The notes under the pieces: model-generated
Database searches by the model: none
What the model was told of the DNA's origin: nothing
Seen by the model: only the letters and a program-made list of their open reading frames with translations
Part shown: positions 1-5,643 of the stretch, one piece after another
Layout of the letters: each line of letters opens with the position of its first letter
Numbering within the stretch: position 1 is the stretch's first letter
Position numbers and translations under genes: made by a program
Assembly (NCBI GenBank): GCA_002359075.1
Contig: DEQA01000093.1
Span: forward strand, 26,513 to 34,550
DNA: 8,038 nt
Source: Planococcaceae bacterium UBA3378
GTDB taxonomy: Bacteria; Bacillota; Bacilli; Bacillales_A; Planococcaceae
Reading direction: 5' to 3'

Positions 1-407
1 TGTAAATCTAATACAATTACACGAGTAGCCCCTGCAGTTTCTAAAAGGTTGGCTACTAATTTTGCTGTAATCGGCTCACGAGCTTTTGCTTTACGGTCTT
101 GACGAGCATAGCCGTAGTAAGGCATTACTACGTTTACTGTGCGTGCTGAAGCGCGTTTTACAGCGTCAACCATAATTAATAGCTCCATAAGATGTTCGTT
201 TACAGGTGCAGAAGTGGATTGAACGATGAATACGTCGCAACCGCGAATACTTTCTTCAATACTAATTTGAATTTCTCCATCACTGAAATGCTTTACAGAT
301 GATTTACCTAGCTCACAGCCCATTTCTTTGGCGATTTCTTCTGCCAGAGGGTTGTTTGAGTTTAGCGAGAAGATTTTTAATTTTGAGTCAGCGTATTGAT
401 ACGGCAT
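1..407 (-). CDS. prs: Ribose-phosphate pyrophosphokinase (PRPP synthetase), N-terminal part
   Basis: Cytoplasmic enzyme that makes PRPP from ribose 5-phosphate and ATP, the precursor for purines, pyrimidines, NAD, histidine and tryptophan. Only the first 135 residues are in the window; the gene continues beyond base 1, and the family is usually about 315 residues. Visible family signatures are FSDGE at residues 41-45 (the N-terminal ATP/ribose-phosphate site region), and YGYARQDRK at 98-106, the ATP-contacting flexible segment, followed by AREPITAKLVAN. The ATG at 405-407 follows a strong AGGAGG (413-418) by 5 bases, which fixes the start. It lies 32 bases downstream of glmU with no terminator or clear promoter between, so it is probably co-transcribed from the glmU promoter. 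The identification rests on near-identity to the remembered Bacillus protein and on the gene order; it is very secure. Confidence 0.97.
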   Translation of the reverse strand, partial: MPYQYADSKLKIFSLNSNNPLAEEIAKEMGCELGKSSVKHFSDGEIQISIEESIRGCDVFIVQSTSAPVNEHLMELLIMVDAVKRASARTVNVVMPYYGYARQDRKAKAREPITAKLVANLLETAGATRVIVLDL

Positions 408-439
408 GATGGCCTCCTGTTTTTTCTAAATTAATGAGT

Positions 440-1807
440 TTATTTTAATTTGTTACTAACATAGTTTAATTTATTTTCCTGACGTGCGCGTGCAATGGCT
501 AAAGCATCACCCGGGACATCCTTCGTAACAGTTGAGCCTGCTGCGATGAATGAGCCAGCTCCAAGTGTCACCGGCGCCACTAGGTTCGAATTGCACCCAA
601 CAAATACATCATCTTCAATAACTGTTTTAAATTTGTTCTTACCGTCATAATTGACAGTAATTGTTCCACAGCCAATATTGCAATTATCCCCTACTTCAGC
701 ATCCCCTATGTAACTTAAGTGTGATACTTTTGTATGGTCGCCTAAATTGCTTTTCTTCACCTCTACAAAGTTACCAACCTTTACATGGTCACCAAGTGAA
801 GAAGCCGGACGAAGGTGTGCAAATGGTCCGACAGCAGTTTCGTTACCTACTTTGCTTTGCAGGACAACAGAGCTATGAACTGTTGTTGCATTGCCGATTT
901 GACTGTCCACAATATGGCTGTTTGGCCCGATAATGCAGTCTTCGCCGATTACTGACTTTCCTTCGATGATACAGCCTGGCTGAATCACCGTATCAGAGCC
1001 GATAACCGTGTCTGCACTAATATGAGTTGTAGATGGGTTAATAATTGTGACACCGTTACGCATATGGCGCTCATTGATACGGGCGCGCATAATCTCCTCT
1101 GCCTGAGAAAGAGCAAAACGGTCGTTAACACCAAGAGTTTCCTCAAAATTCTCTGTTACATAGGCAGCAACGAGATCTCCTTGCTTCTGTAGAATTTCAA
1201 TAACATCCGGAAGGTAATATTCACCTTGGGCATTGTCATTTTTCACAAGTTTCAAAGTTTCAAATAGAGCCTTGTTATCAAAACAGTAAGTACCTGTATT
1301 GATTTCGTTCACTTTTCTCTGCTCTTCTGTTGCATCTTTTTGTTCTACAATTTGGGCTACGTTTCCTTCAGTATCCCGCAAAATACGACCATAACCAGTA
1401 GGGTCTTCTGCCACTGCTGTTAAAATAGTCGCTTTAGCGTTTTGTGAAGTATGATAGTCGAATAGGGCTTTCATTGTTTCAGGGCGGATTAATGGTGTAT
1501 CACCACAAACCACCAATGTTGTACCTTCAAGCGCACCAAGGATAGATTCTGCTTGTTGAACGGCATGGGCTGTTCCAAGCTGCTCTGCTTGCAGCACATA
1601 CTCGCTTTGCTCCCCTAACTGTTCCTTTACCATTTCGGCGCCATGTCCGACAACCGTTACAATGCGTTCTACATCTAACGTTTCGATATGGTCTACAACA
1701 TGTTGAACCATTGGCTTGCCGCAAACAGGATGGAGCACTTTATATAATTTGGACTTCATTCGTGTTCCCTGACCAGCTGCTAGCACGATAGCAAAAATAT
1801 TAGTCAT
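440..1807 (-). CDS. glmU: Bifunctional UDP-GlcNAc pyrophosphorylase / glucosamine-1-phosphate N-acetyltransferase
   Basis: Two-domain cytoplasmic enzyme that acetylates glucosamine 1-phosphate and then couples it to UTP, giving UDP-GlcNAc for peptidoglycan and teichoic acid. From the ATG the protein is 455 residues, the usual family length. The N-terminal nucleotidyltransferase (about 1-230) carries LAAGQGTRM at 9-17, the metal-binding Asp in CGDTPL (D103) and QLGTAHA at 76-82. The C-terminal left-handed beta-helix (about 250-440) shows hexapeptide repeats and SHLSYIGDAEVG, whose H363 matches the catalytic His of E. coli GlmU. The open frame extends 5 codons further to a TTG at 1822, but the ATG at 1807 is preceded by GGGGGA (1815-1820) at 7 bases. 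That Shine-Dalgarno overlaps the TTG codon, so the TTG cannot use it. glmU leads a two-gene unit with prs. Confidence 0.97.
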   Translation of the reverse strand: MTNIFAIVLAAGQGTRMKSKLYKVLHPVCGKPMVQHVVDHIETLDVERIVTVVGHGAEMVKEQLGEQSEYVLQAEQLGTAHAVQQAESILGALEGTTLVVCGDTPLIRPETMKALFDYHTSQNAKATILTAVAEDPTGYGRILRDTEGNVAQIVEQKDATEEQRKVNEINTGTYCFDNKALFETLKLVKNDNAQGEYYLPDVIEILQKQGDLVAAYVTENFEETLGVNDRFALSQAEEIMRARINERHMRNGVTIINPSTTHISADTVIGSDTVIQPGCIIEGKSVIGEDCIIGPNSHIVDSQIGNATTVHSSVVLQSKVGNETAVGPFAHLRPASSLGDHVKVGNFVEVKKSNLGDHTKVSHLSYIGDAEVGDNCNIGCGTITVNYDGKNKFKTVIEDDVFVGCNSNLVAPVTLGAGSFIAAGSTVTKDVPGDALAIARARQENKLNYVSNKLK

Positions 1808-1843
1808 CTTTAAGTCCCCCAATTCAGCTCAGTGTCTCTTATG

Positions 1844-1872
1844 ACTATATAGTAAATTCACACGATTTTCAA
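1844..1872 (-). promoter_or_regulatory. Sigma-A promoter of glmU-prs
   Basis: On the minus strand TTGAAA (1867-1872) is followed after exactly 17 bases by TATAGT (1844-1849), five of six matches for each hexamer to TTGACA/TATAAT. Transcription would start near 1837 and give a leader of about 30 bases before the glmU Shine-Dalgarno. The site lies between the spoVG terminator and glmU, as expected for an independent glmU-prs transcription unit. It is inferred from sequence only. Confidence 0.72.
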
Positions 1873-1976
1873 GGTATTCGGACTTGACAAAACATTAACT
1901 CACCCTTATTTTTTCATCGCTGTCCTTTACGCTATGAAAACGCTTGTTGGGACTGGATTCTGCTCTTTTCCTATAT

Positions 1977-2009
1977 AAAAAGAGTCTACTCTTTTATCGA
2001 GTAGACTCT
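1977..2009 (-). terminator. Intrinsic terminator after spoVG
   Basis: A perfect 11-bp inverted repeat, AGAGTCTACTC (1981-1991) and GAGTAGACTCT (1999-2009), encloses a 7-base loop. Read on the minus strand the hairpin is followed by TTTTATATA. It begins 13 bases past the spoVG stop, so spoVG probably ends here and glmU needs its own promoter. Confidence 0.85.
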
Positions 2010-2022
2010 CTTTATATAAAAA

Positions 2023-2322
2023 TTATACATTTGCTTCTTCTAATTCCAGGACTTCTTCTTCATTTTCCTCGTCTGAAGCATGATAAGCAGCCAGTACGAT
2101 TTCCTGAATTTTATTGCGTGTTCCTGAATTGATTGGATGGGCTATATCCCGGAATTCGCCATCCGGCGTACGCTTGCTCGGCATTGCTACAAATAGGCCT
2201 GAATTCCCATCGATCACTCGAATATCGTGGACGACAAACTCATCATCCAATGTGATGGAAGCGATGGCACGCATTCTACCGTCTGTCTGTACACGTCGTA
2301 ATCTTACATCTGTTACTTCCAT
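2023..2322 (-). CDS. spoVG: Septation/sporulation regulator SpoVG
   Basis: Small conserved nucleic-acid-binding regulator. In B. subtilis it affects asymmetric septation and spore cortex formation, and in staphylococci it acts on virulence and capsule genes. The protein is 99 residues (97 in B. subtilis). It contains the hallmark MEVTDVRLRR start, the GRMRAIASITLD strand region at 15-26, and GLFVAMPSKRTPDGEFRDI at 42-60. The tail after about residue 82 is strongly acidic (ten Asp or Glu in the last 18 residues). The ATG at 2320-2322 is preceded by a GAGGGGTG Shine-Dalgarno. The frame stays open to a TTG at 2376, but that codon overlaps the predicted promoter -10 and lies upstream of the predicted transcription start, so the short form is right. 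The gene is monocistronic between two terminators. Confidence 0.96.
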   Translation of the reverse strand: MEVTDVRLRRVQTDGRMRAIASITLDDEFVVHDIRVIDGNSGLFVAMPSKRTPDGEFRDIAHPINSGTRNKIQEIVLAAYHASDEENEEEVLELEEANV

Positions 2323-2366
2323 TCTCTCACCCCTCTCATCTAAGATGTCACCTTTTATGAGAGTTA

Positions 2367-2394
2367 ATTTCTTCAAAAAAACTTAAATTCCTTC
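2367..2394 (-). promoter_or_regulatory. Probable sigma-H promoter of spoVG
   Basis: On the minus strand GAAGGAATT (2386-2394) fits the sigma-H -35 consensus RNAGGAWWW. After 12 bases comes AAGAAAT (2367-2373), close to the -10 element RNGAAT. The spacing is the same as I recall for the B. subtilis spoVG promoter (GCAGGATTT, 12 bases, TGGAATT). Transcription would start near 2360, leaving a leader of about 38 bases. The motif match is direct; the sigma-H assignment is inference supported by known spoVG biology. Confidence 0.62.
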
Positions 2395-2520
2395 TTTAAT
2401 TGGTAGAAATTTATAAATATTTTAACTTTTTAAATTTATAGACCATCAATTACGATAAATTCCTTCCCCAAATCTTTTTACAAGTTACAAATAGTTATAT
2501 CCTTCCCGCTTCTATTTTAA
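2395..2520 (-). promoter_or_regulatory. AT-rich region upstream of the spoVG promoter, with repeated AAGGA motifs
   Basis: The 317 bases between ridA and spoVG hold no gene. Positions 2407-2440 contain one G or C in 34 bases. In B. subtilis an AT-rich segment directly upstream of the spoVG -35 both stimulates the promoter and is a target of the repressor AbrB; this stretch is in the equivalent place. The 11-mer GAAGGAATTTA, which forms the -35 region at 2384-2394, is repeated exactly at 2456-2466. A related GAAGGATAT lies further upstream, near 2500. No fitting -10 follows the upstream copies. Role as activator or AbrB site is inferred by position and composition. Confidence 0.4.
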
Positions 2521-2556
2521 AGCTTTGTACTGCTAAAAAAGAAGCCGAGAAAAAGC

Positions 2557-2595
2557 AAAAAACATCATGTGTCTCGAAAGAAACATGATGTTTTT
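2557..2595 (-). terminator. Intrinsic terminator of purR-ridA
   Basis: AAAAACATCATGT (2558-2570) pairs with ACATGATGTTTTT (2583-2595). On the minus strand the 12-base loop can fold further into TCT-TTCG-AGA, capping the hairpin with a stable UUCG-type tetraloop after one mismatch. A T-run follows the stem. Because the stem is flanked by A-run and T-run it could work on both strands, but no plus-strand gene is present. It begins 44 bases after the ridA stop and insulates spoVG. Confidence 0.85.
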
Positions 2596-2639
2596 GTCAT
2601 AGAAAAATTCATTTACGCTACGGAGCTGCTTTCCACCTA

Positions 2640-3014
2640 TTATTTAACTAATGCAATAACTTCGATTTCCACCTTTACATCCTTTGGCAGACGGGCCACT
2701 TCTACAGCAGAACGTGCTGGCTTATGATCCCCAAAATGACTGGCATATACTTCATTCATTTCAGCAAAGTCATTCATGTCCTTCATAAATACCGTTGTTT
2801 TTACCACCTGATCTAGCGAACTACCTGCTGCTGCAAGAACAGCTTTCAAATTCTCAAATACTTGGTTTGTTTGCTCTTTGATATCCCCTTCCACCAGCTC
2901 ATCCGCTGCTGTTAAAGGGATTTGTCCTGAAGAGTAAAACATGTTATTTACGATAATGCCTTGTGCATAAGGACCGATTGCTGCCGGTGCTTTGTTTGTA
3001 GATACTGTTTTCAT
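2640..3014 (-). CDS. ridA: RidA-family 2-iminobutanoate/2-iminopropanoate deaminase (YabJ)
   Basis: Hydrolyses reactive enamine/imine intermediates released by PLP enzymes such as threonine dehydratase, protecting other PLP enzymes from damage. Trimeric, cytoplasmic. The protein is 124 residues, full length for the YjgF/YER057c/UK114 family. Visible signatures are AIGPYAQG at 12-19, SSGQIPL at 28-34, and PARSAVEVARLPKDVKVEIE at 99-118, where R101 corresponds to the substrate-carboxylate-binding Arg105 of characterised homologues. The start ATG overlaps the purR stop in ATGA (3011-3014), and AAAGGAGA precedes it by 7-8 bases, so translation is probably coupled to purR. In B. subtilis, yabJ is co-transcribed with purR and has been reported to be needed for proper PurR control of purA; the shared unit here agrees with that. 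Confidence 0.96.
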   Translation of the reverse strand: MKTVSTNKAPAAIGPYAQGIIVNNMFYSSGQIPLTAADELVEGDIKEQTNQVFENLKAVLAAAGSSLDQVVKTTVFMKDMNDFAEMNEVYASHFGDHKPARSAVEVARLPKDVKVEIEVIALVK

Positions 3015-3841
3015 CCGTTTCTCTCCTTTAAAAAATAATTACCTTCGCTTAATGCAATTGTCCGATCCTTCTCGTTTACTTCATGAAGCTTTACTAATGA
3101 ATAGTAGTCGTCTACAAGCGTTTCATCCGCATGTTCCGCTTCTACAAGTACGGCAATTCCCGCCAGCTCACATTCGAACTCTTCAAGCAGATTTTTCATA
3201 CCGTTCATTGTGCCCCCTACTTTCATAAAATCATCTGTAATGAGGACACGCTGTCCGCTCTTCATGCTGCGCTTTGATAATACCATTGTCTGAATACGAC
3301 GAGAAGAACCCGATACATAATTAATACTTACTGTAGAACCCTCCGTCACTTTACTGTCACGGCGCACAACAACGACCGGTACATTTAAATGACGTGCAAT
3401 TGCATGGGCAATCGAAATCCCTTTTGTGGCCACCGTCATAATGACATCAATTTGCTTGTCTGCAAATGCACTGGCAAATACTTTGCCCACTCGATTCATC
3501 AGTTCCGGATTTCCTAATAAATCCGTCATAAATAAATAGCCGCCTGGTAATAATCGATCCGACTGCCCAAGCTCTACAATAAGCTCATTAATAATTTCCT
3601 TTACATCTTGTTCAGATGTTTTTGGGATATATTTTACTCCGCCCGCTGCTCCAGGCACAGTCATCAGCAACCCGATTCCTTTTTCTTCAAATGTTTCTTT
3701 TACAATCGATAAATCTTCACTAATGGAGGATTTAGCGGATTGATATAGAGTAGAAAAATAAGTTAGCGGGATCAGCTGATGTGGATGTTCAAGCAAATAG
3801 TAGGTCATATCTACAAGACGCTCACTACGCTTCCATTTCAT
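3011..3841 (-). CDS. purR: Purine operon repressor PurR
   Basis: Transcriptional repressor of purine synthesis, salvage and transport genes, of the Gram-positive PurR type (unrelated to the LacI-type E. coli PurR). PRPP binding prevents DNA binding. The 276-residue protein has an N-terminal winged helix (about 1-74, MKWKRSERLVDMTYYLLEHP onward). A type I phosphoribosyltransferase-like domain follows (about 75-270). The PRPP-binding motif VLITDDFMKVGGT lies at 199-211, with D203 and D204 numbered as in B. subtilis. VPGAAGGVKYIPK at 62-74 and KVTEGSTVSINYVSGSS at 164-180 are further family hallmarks. The C-terminus is about nine residues shorter than the B. subtilis protein. The ATG at 3839-3841 follows GGGAGAGGA. 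It forms a two-gene unit with ridA, and a PurBox in its own promoter suggests autorepression. Confidence 0.97.
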   Translation of the reverse strand: MKWKRSERLVDMTYYLLEHPHQLIPLTYFSTLYQSAKSSISEDLSIVKETFEEKGIGLLMTVPGAAGGVKYIPKTSEQDVKEIINELIVELGQSDRLLPGGYLFMTDLLGNPELMNRVGKVFASAFADKQIDVIMTVATKGISIAHAIARHLNVPVVVVRRDSKVTEGSTVSINYVSGSSRRIQTMVLSKRSMKSGQRVLITDDFMKVGGTMNGMKNLLEEFECELAGIAVLVEAEHADETLVDDYYSLVKLHEVNEKDRTIALSEGNYFLKERNG

Positions 3842-3871
3842 TTGATCCTCTCCCTTTTTAATAATAAAACC

Positions 3872-3900
3872 ATGTTAAACACGAACTTTTAATACGTAAA
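3872..3900 (-). promoter_or_regulatory. Candidate purR promoter
   Basis: On the minus strand TTTACG (3895-3900) and TAACAT (3872-3877) are separated by 17 bases, four of six matches each to the sigma-A hexamers. This is a weak match on sequence alone. It is favoured because the PurBox occupies the spacer, the arrangement expected of an autorepressed promoter. No terminator is visible between ispE and purR, so readthrough from ispE is also possible. Confidence 0.4.
3877..3889 (+). promoter_or_regulatory. PurBox (PurR operator) in the purR promoter
   Basis: AAACACGAACTTT matches the B. subtilis PurBox consensus AWWWCCGAACWWT at 11 of 13 positions, including the central CGAAC. It lies between the candidate -35 and -10 of purR, so binding would block transcription when PRPP is low. 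PurBoxes usually come as an inverted pair about 16-17 bases apart. No second good copy (GTTCGG-like in the opposite orientation) is visible here. Confidence 0.55.
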
Positions 3901-3919
3901 TTACCATAAGCATACGCTT

Positions 3920-4786
3920 TTAAGCAAGTGGATTCCGATCTCCCAGCATCCTTACTACATATACCTCTTCGCAGAACCCCCGCAGTCCGTTATAAATCCG
4001 GGTAGCACGCGATTCTGAATCCACTAGTCCAAAAACAGTCGGACCGCTGCCGCTCATTAACACGGCATCAGCTCCAAAGCGCTGCATTTGCTCTTTAATC
4101 ATTACTACTTCCGGGTGCAGCTTGAATGTTACAGTTTCGAGTACGTTCCCAAGCGACTCGCAGACAAGCTCATAATTTTGTGTCTCAATTGCCTCTATCA
4201 TTCGCTTAGTATCGGGATGTTGGATTCCTTCGAGTCTCAGCCCTCCATATACATCTGCTGTAGAAACACCGATTTTTGGTTTTGCTAATACGACCCAGCA
4301 TGCAGGAGGAGCCGGCAATTCTTTAATTTTCTCTCCACGCCCTGTAGCCAGTGCCGTTCCACCGTAGACACAGAAAGAAACGTCCGATCCTATTTTTGAA
4401 CCATGCTCAGCAAGTTCATCCATTGTTAATTGTAAATTCCACATCTCATTTAATCCGCGTAAAGTAGCAGCAGCATCACTGCTGCCGCCGGCTAGTCCTG
4501 CAGCAATAGGAATTTCTTTATCAATTTTAATTGATACACCTTCCGAAATACCATATGTATCCTTCAATAGCTTGGCTGCCTGGTAGGCAAAGTTTCGGTC
4601 GTCATCAGGAACAAAGCGGTCAGCTGAAATAATTTTAATAAGGCCGTCTTTCCGCGGTTCTAAACCAATCCGGTCGGCTAAGTCTACTGTCGTCATGATC
4701 ATTTCCACTTCGTGATATTGATCAGGCCTTTTATATAAAACATCTAATGTTAAATTAATTTTAGCGGGTGCCTTTACATACAGCAT
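3920..4786 (-). CDS. ispE: 4-diphosphocytidyl-2-C-methyl-D-erythritol kinase
   Basis: GHMP-family kinase that phosphorylates the 2-hydroxyl of CDP-methylerythritol in the non-mevalonate (MEP) pathway to isopentenyl diphosphate, feeding undecaprenyl phosphate and quinone synthesis. Cytoplasmic. The 288-residue length matches the family (289 in B. subtilis). Key motifs are KAPAKINLTLDV at 5-16 with catalytic Lys K9, the ATP-binding glycine-rich loop PIAAGLAGGSSDAAATLRG at 93-111, IGSDVSFCVYGGTALATGRG at 132-151 with catalytic D135, and the C-terminal GHMP motif SGSGPTVFGL at 245-254. The ATG at 4784-4786 is preceded by AGGAGG at 8 bases. It lies between sspF, which has its own terminator, and purR, 78 bases downstream. 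This is the same position as ispE (yabH) in B. subtilis. Confidence 0.97.
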   Translation of the reverse strand: MLYVKAPAKINLTLDVLYKRPDQYHEVEMIMTTVDLADRIGLEPRKDGLIKIISADRFVPDDDRNFAYQAAKLLKDTYGISEGVSIKIDKEIPIAAGLAGGSSDAAATLRGLNEMWNLQLTMDELAEHGSKIGSDVSFCVYGGTALATGRGEKIKELPAPPACWVVLAKPKIGVSTADVYGGLRLEGIQHPDTKRMIEAIETQNYELVCESLGNVLETVTFKLHPEVVMIKEQMQRFGADAVLMSGSGPTVFGLVDSESRATRIYNGLRGFCEEVYVVRMLGDRNPLA

Positions 4787-4834
4787 GCCAAAATCCTCCT
4801 TACATCTCGCGCATTGCGAATATCATTGCCTTTT

Positions 4835-4843
4835 ATTTTACCA
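4835..4843 (-). promoter_or_regulatory. Candidate extended -10 promoter of ispE
   Basis: The minus strand reads TGGTAAAAT, an extended -10 (TG-N-TAAAAT, five of six matches to TATAAT). No good -35 hexamer lies at 16-18 bases, as is tolerated for extended -10 promoters. The start would fall near 4828, giving a leader of about 40 bases. It lies between the sspF terminator and ispE, where a promoter is needed. Weak evidence. Confidence 0.38.
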
Positions 4844-4897
4844 TACTGCTGAACAAGGCACTTATGGAAAGTACCGAAACTTTTATGCCCCTTTACG

Positions 4898-4930
4898 AAA
4901 AAGAAGCTGTCTCATCATCGAGACAGCTTC
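4898..4930 (-). terminator. Intrinsic terminator of sspF
   Basis: A perfect 11-bp stem, GAAGCTGTCTC (4903-4913) with GAGACAGCTTC (4920-4930), encloses a 6-base loop. On the minus strand it is followed by TTTTTCG. It begins 34 bases past the sspF stop, and no T-run follows on the plus strand, so it acts for sspF. Confidence 0.88.
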
Positions 4931-4964
4931 CATCAGCCTTATTTCTCTTTTTGGTTCAACCTAG

Positions 4965-5153
4965 CTAAATATTCTTGTTGCGTTTTTCCGCTGCAAGACC
5001 TTCCTCGGCCATTTCAATGGCACGTTTGACCATATTTCCGGCATCACGGGCTTTAATCCCGCCCCAGCCTTCTTTTTGTACAACATCGTAAAATCCGAGT
5101 TCCTTGGCAATCTCTTCTTTTAGACGTGGCGACATGATCTTTTCTTTAGCCAT
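4965..5153 (-). CDS. sspF: Alpha/beta-type small acid-soluble spore protein SspF
   Basis: DNA-binding spore core protein made in the forespore late in sporulation. Proteins of this type coat spore DNA, protect it from UV and heat, and are degraded during germination by the protease GPR. The protein is 62 residues (61 in B. subtilis SspF). It has EIA at 14-16 within KEEIAKELGF, matching the GPR cleavage site region, GGWG-like EGWGG at 28-32, and the conserved DNA-binding segment KARDAGNMVKRAIEMAEE at 34-51. The ATG at 5151-5153 follows AAAGGAGG by 8 bases. It is monocistronic, with a sigma-G-like promoter and a strong terminator. Its position between veg and ispE matches B. subtilis and is direct evidence that the organism is a spore former. 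Confidence 0.96.
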   Translation of the reverse strand: MAKEKIMSPRLKEEIAKELGFYDVVQKEGWGGIKARDAGNMVKRAIEMAEEGLAAEKRNKNI

Positions 5154-5190
5154 GCTTTTTGCCTCCTTTTGAATATAAGGCTGACAAATG

Positions 5191-5219
5191 TATTATGTGT
5201 GAATCCGTATGCTCTATGC
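5191..5219 (-). promoter_or_regulatory. Sigma-G promoter of sspF
   Basis: On the minus strand GCATA (5215-5219) and CATAATA (5191-5197) are separated by 17 bases. They match the forespore sigma-G consensus (GHATR, 17-18 bases, CATWHTA) at every position. The start would be near 5184, about 30 bases before the ATG. Forespore expression is the known pattern for ssp genes. Sigma-F has a related consensus and cannot be excluded from sequence. Confidence 0.72.
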
Positions 5220-5234
5220 ATCCTTCAAAAAAGG

Positions 5235-5257
5235 AAAAACACCCATCTATATGGGTG
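5235..5257 (-). terminator. Intrinsic terminator of veg
   Basis: A 7-bp GC-containing stem, CACCCAT (5240-5246) with ATGGGTG (5251-5257), has a 4-base loop. On the minus strand it is followed by TTTTTCCTTTTTT. It lies 33 bases after the veg stop and just upstream of the sspF promoter, separating vegetative veg transcription from forespore sspF. Confidence 0.8.
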
Positions 5258-5290
5258 CTTCATCAAAACATATAAAATAAAAACTAAACC

Positions 5291-5548
5291 CTATTTAGCG
5301 ACAGCAATCGTGTCATCTAAAAAAGTAATCTCTACTGCTTCTGTTAAGATATCTGTGTAGCTGTAAGACACACGTTTGCACGCGTTATCTTCCTGATCAA
5401 GCTCTACAACGAATACTGCACGATAAGTTTCGCTCAGCACGCCTTCACACTCAACCGTTTTCTTGCGACCACCGTTTGCTCGTAATTGCAAACGTTTACC
5501 CAAATGACATTCTAATGACTTTTTAATGTCAGCTAACGTTTTTGGCAT
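5291..5548 (-). CDS. veg: Veg protein (biofilm/sporulation-associated, DUF1021 family)
   Basis: Small, highly expressed protein conserved in Bacillota. In B. subtilis it has been linked to biofilm formation through SinR control, and to spore outgrowth; its biochemical role is unsettled. The protein is 85 residues (86 in B. subtilis). Hallmarks are MPKTLADIKKSLECHLGKRL at 1-20, ANGGRKKT at 24-31, and RVSYSYTDILTEAVEITF at about 59-76. The frame is open eight codons further to a TTG at 5572, but that codon abuts the -10 and lies upstream of the predicted transcription start near 5567, so it cannot be used. The ATG at 5546-5548 has AGGTG nine bases upstream and aligns with known Veg starts. It has two tandem promoters and its own terminator. 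yabG is not upstream, unlike in B. subtilis. Confidence 0.95.
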   Translation of the reverse strand: MPKTLADIKKSLECHLGKRLQLRANGGRKKTVECEGVLSETYRAVFVVELDQEDNACKRVSYSYTDILTEAVEITFLDDTIAVAK

Positions 5549-5573
5549 TTTCGCATACACCTCACTAAACAAA

Positions 5574-5602
5574 AGTATATCACAAAAAGCCTTTTAAGTC
5601 AA
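5574..5602 (-). promoter_or_regulatory. Proximal sigma-A promoter of veg
   Basis: The minus strand has TTGACT (5597-5602), a 17-base spacer, and TATACT (5574-5579), five of six matches in each hexamer with ideal spacing. An entirely A/T stretch (5601-5620) lies directly upstream and could serve as an UP element. The start near 5567 gives a short leader of about 19 bases. The B. subtilis veg promoter is a classic very strong vegetative promoter, and this one looks of the same class. Confidence 0.8.
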
Positions 5603-5620
5603 TAAAATATAATATTTTAT
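5602..5620 (-). repeat. 19-base A/T palindrome between the two veg promoters
   Basis: ATAAAATAT (5602-5610), one base, then ATATTTTAT (5612-5620) form a perfect inverted repeat made only of A and T. It abuts the -35 of the proximal veg promoter and contains the -10 of the distal one. It could be an UP element, a protein-binding site, or simply a result of AT composition. Confidence 0.5.
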
Positions 5621-5643
5621 CACCAAGGAATAATTACCGTCAA
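5614..5643 (-). promoter_or_regulatory. Distal (second) sigma-A-like promoter of veg
   Basis: The minus strand has TTGACG (5638-5643), an 18-base spacer and TAAAAT (5614-5619), five of six matches in each hexamer. It sits 41 bases upstream of the proximal promoter. B. subtilis veg is described as having two tandem promoters (vegI and vegII), so two here is plausible. Inferred from sequence only. Confidence 0.5.

Noticed and set aside
661..933. Plus-strand open frame of 90 codons
   Set aside because: It lies antisense to the glmU beta-helix region, resembles no family I know and has no ribosome-binding site; a shadow of glmU.
1866..1912. Tiny minus-strand frames (ATG AAA AAA TAA; an 8-codon frame after GGGTGAG) upstream of glmU
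   Set aside because: They lie upstream of the predicted glmU transcription start, so they would not be in a glmU leader, and are too short to support.
2114..2386. Plus-strand open frame of 90 codons
   Set aside because: It is antisense to spoVG and runs through the spoVG promoter; its existence follows from the codon pattern of spoVG.
3905..3925. Small inverted repeat AAGC-GTAT-GCTT after ispE as a terminator
   Set aside because: Only four base pairs and no T-run; too weak to count.
4768..4968. Plus-strand open frame of 66 codons over the sspF-ispE gap
   Set aside because: It runs through the sspF terminator stem and the ends of two genes, has no Shine-Dalgarno and no recognisable protein features.
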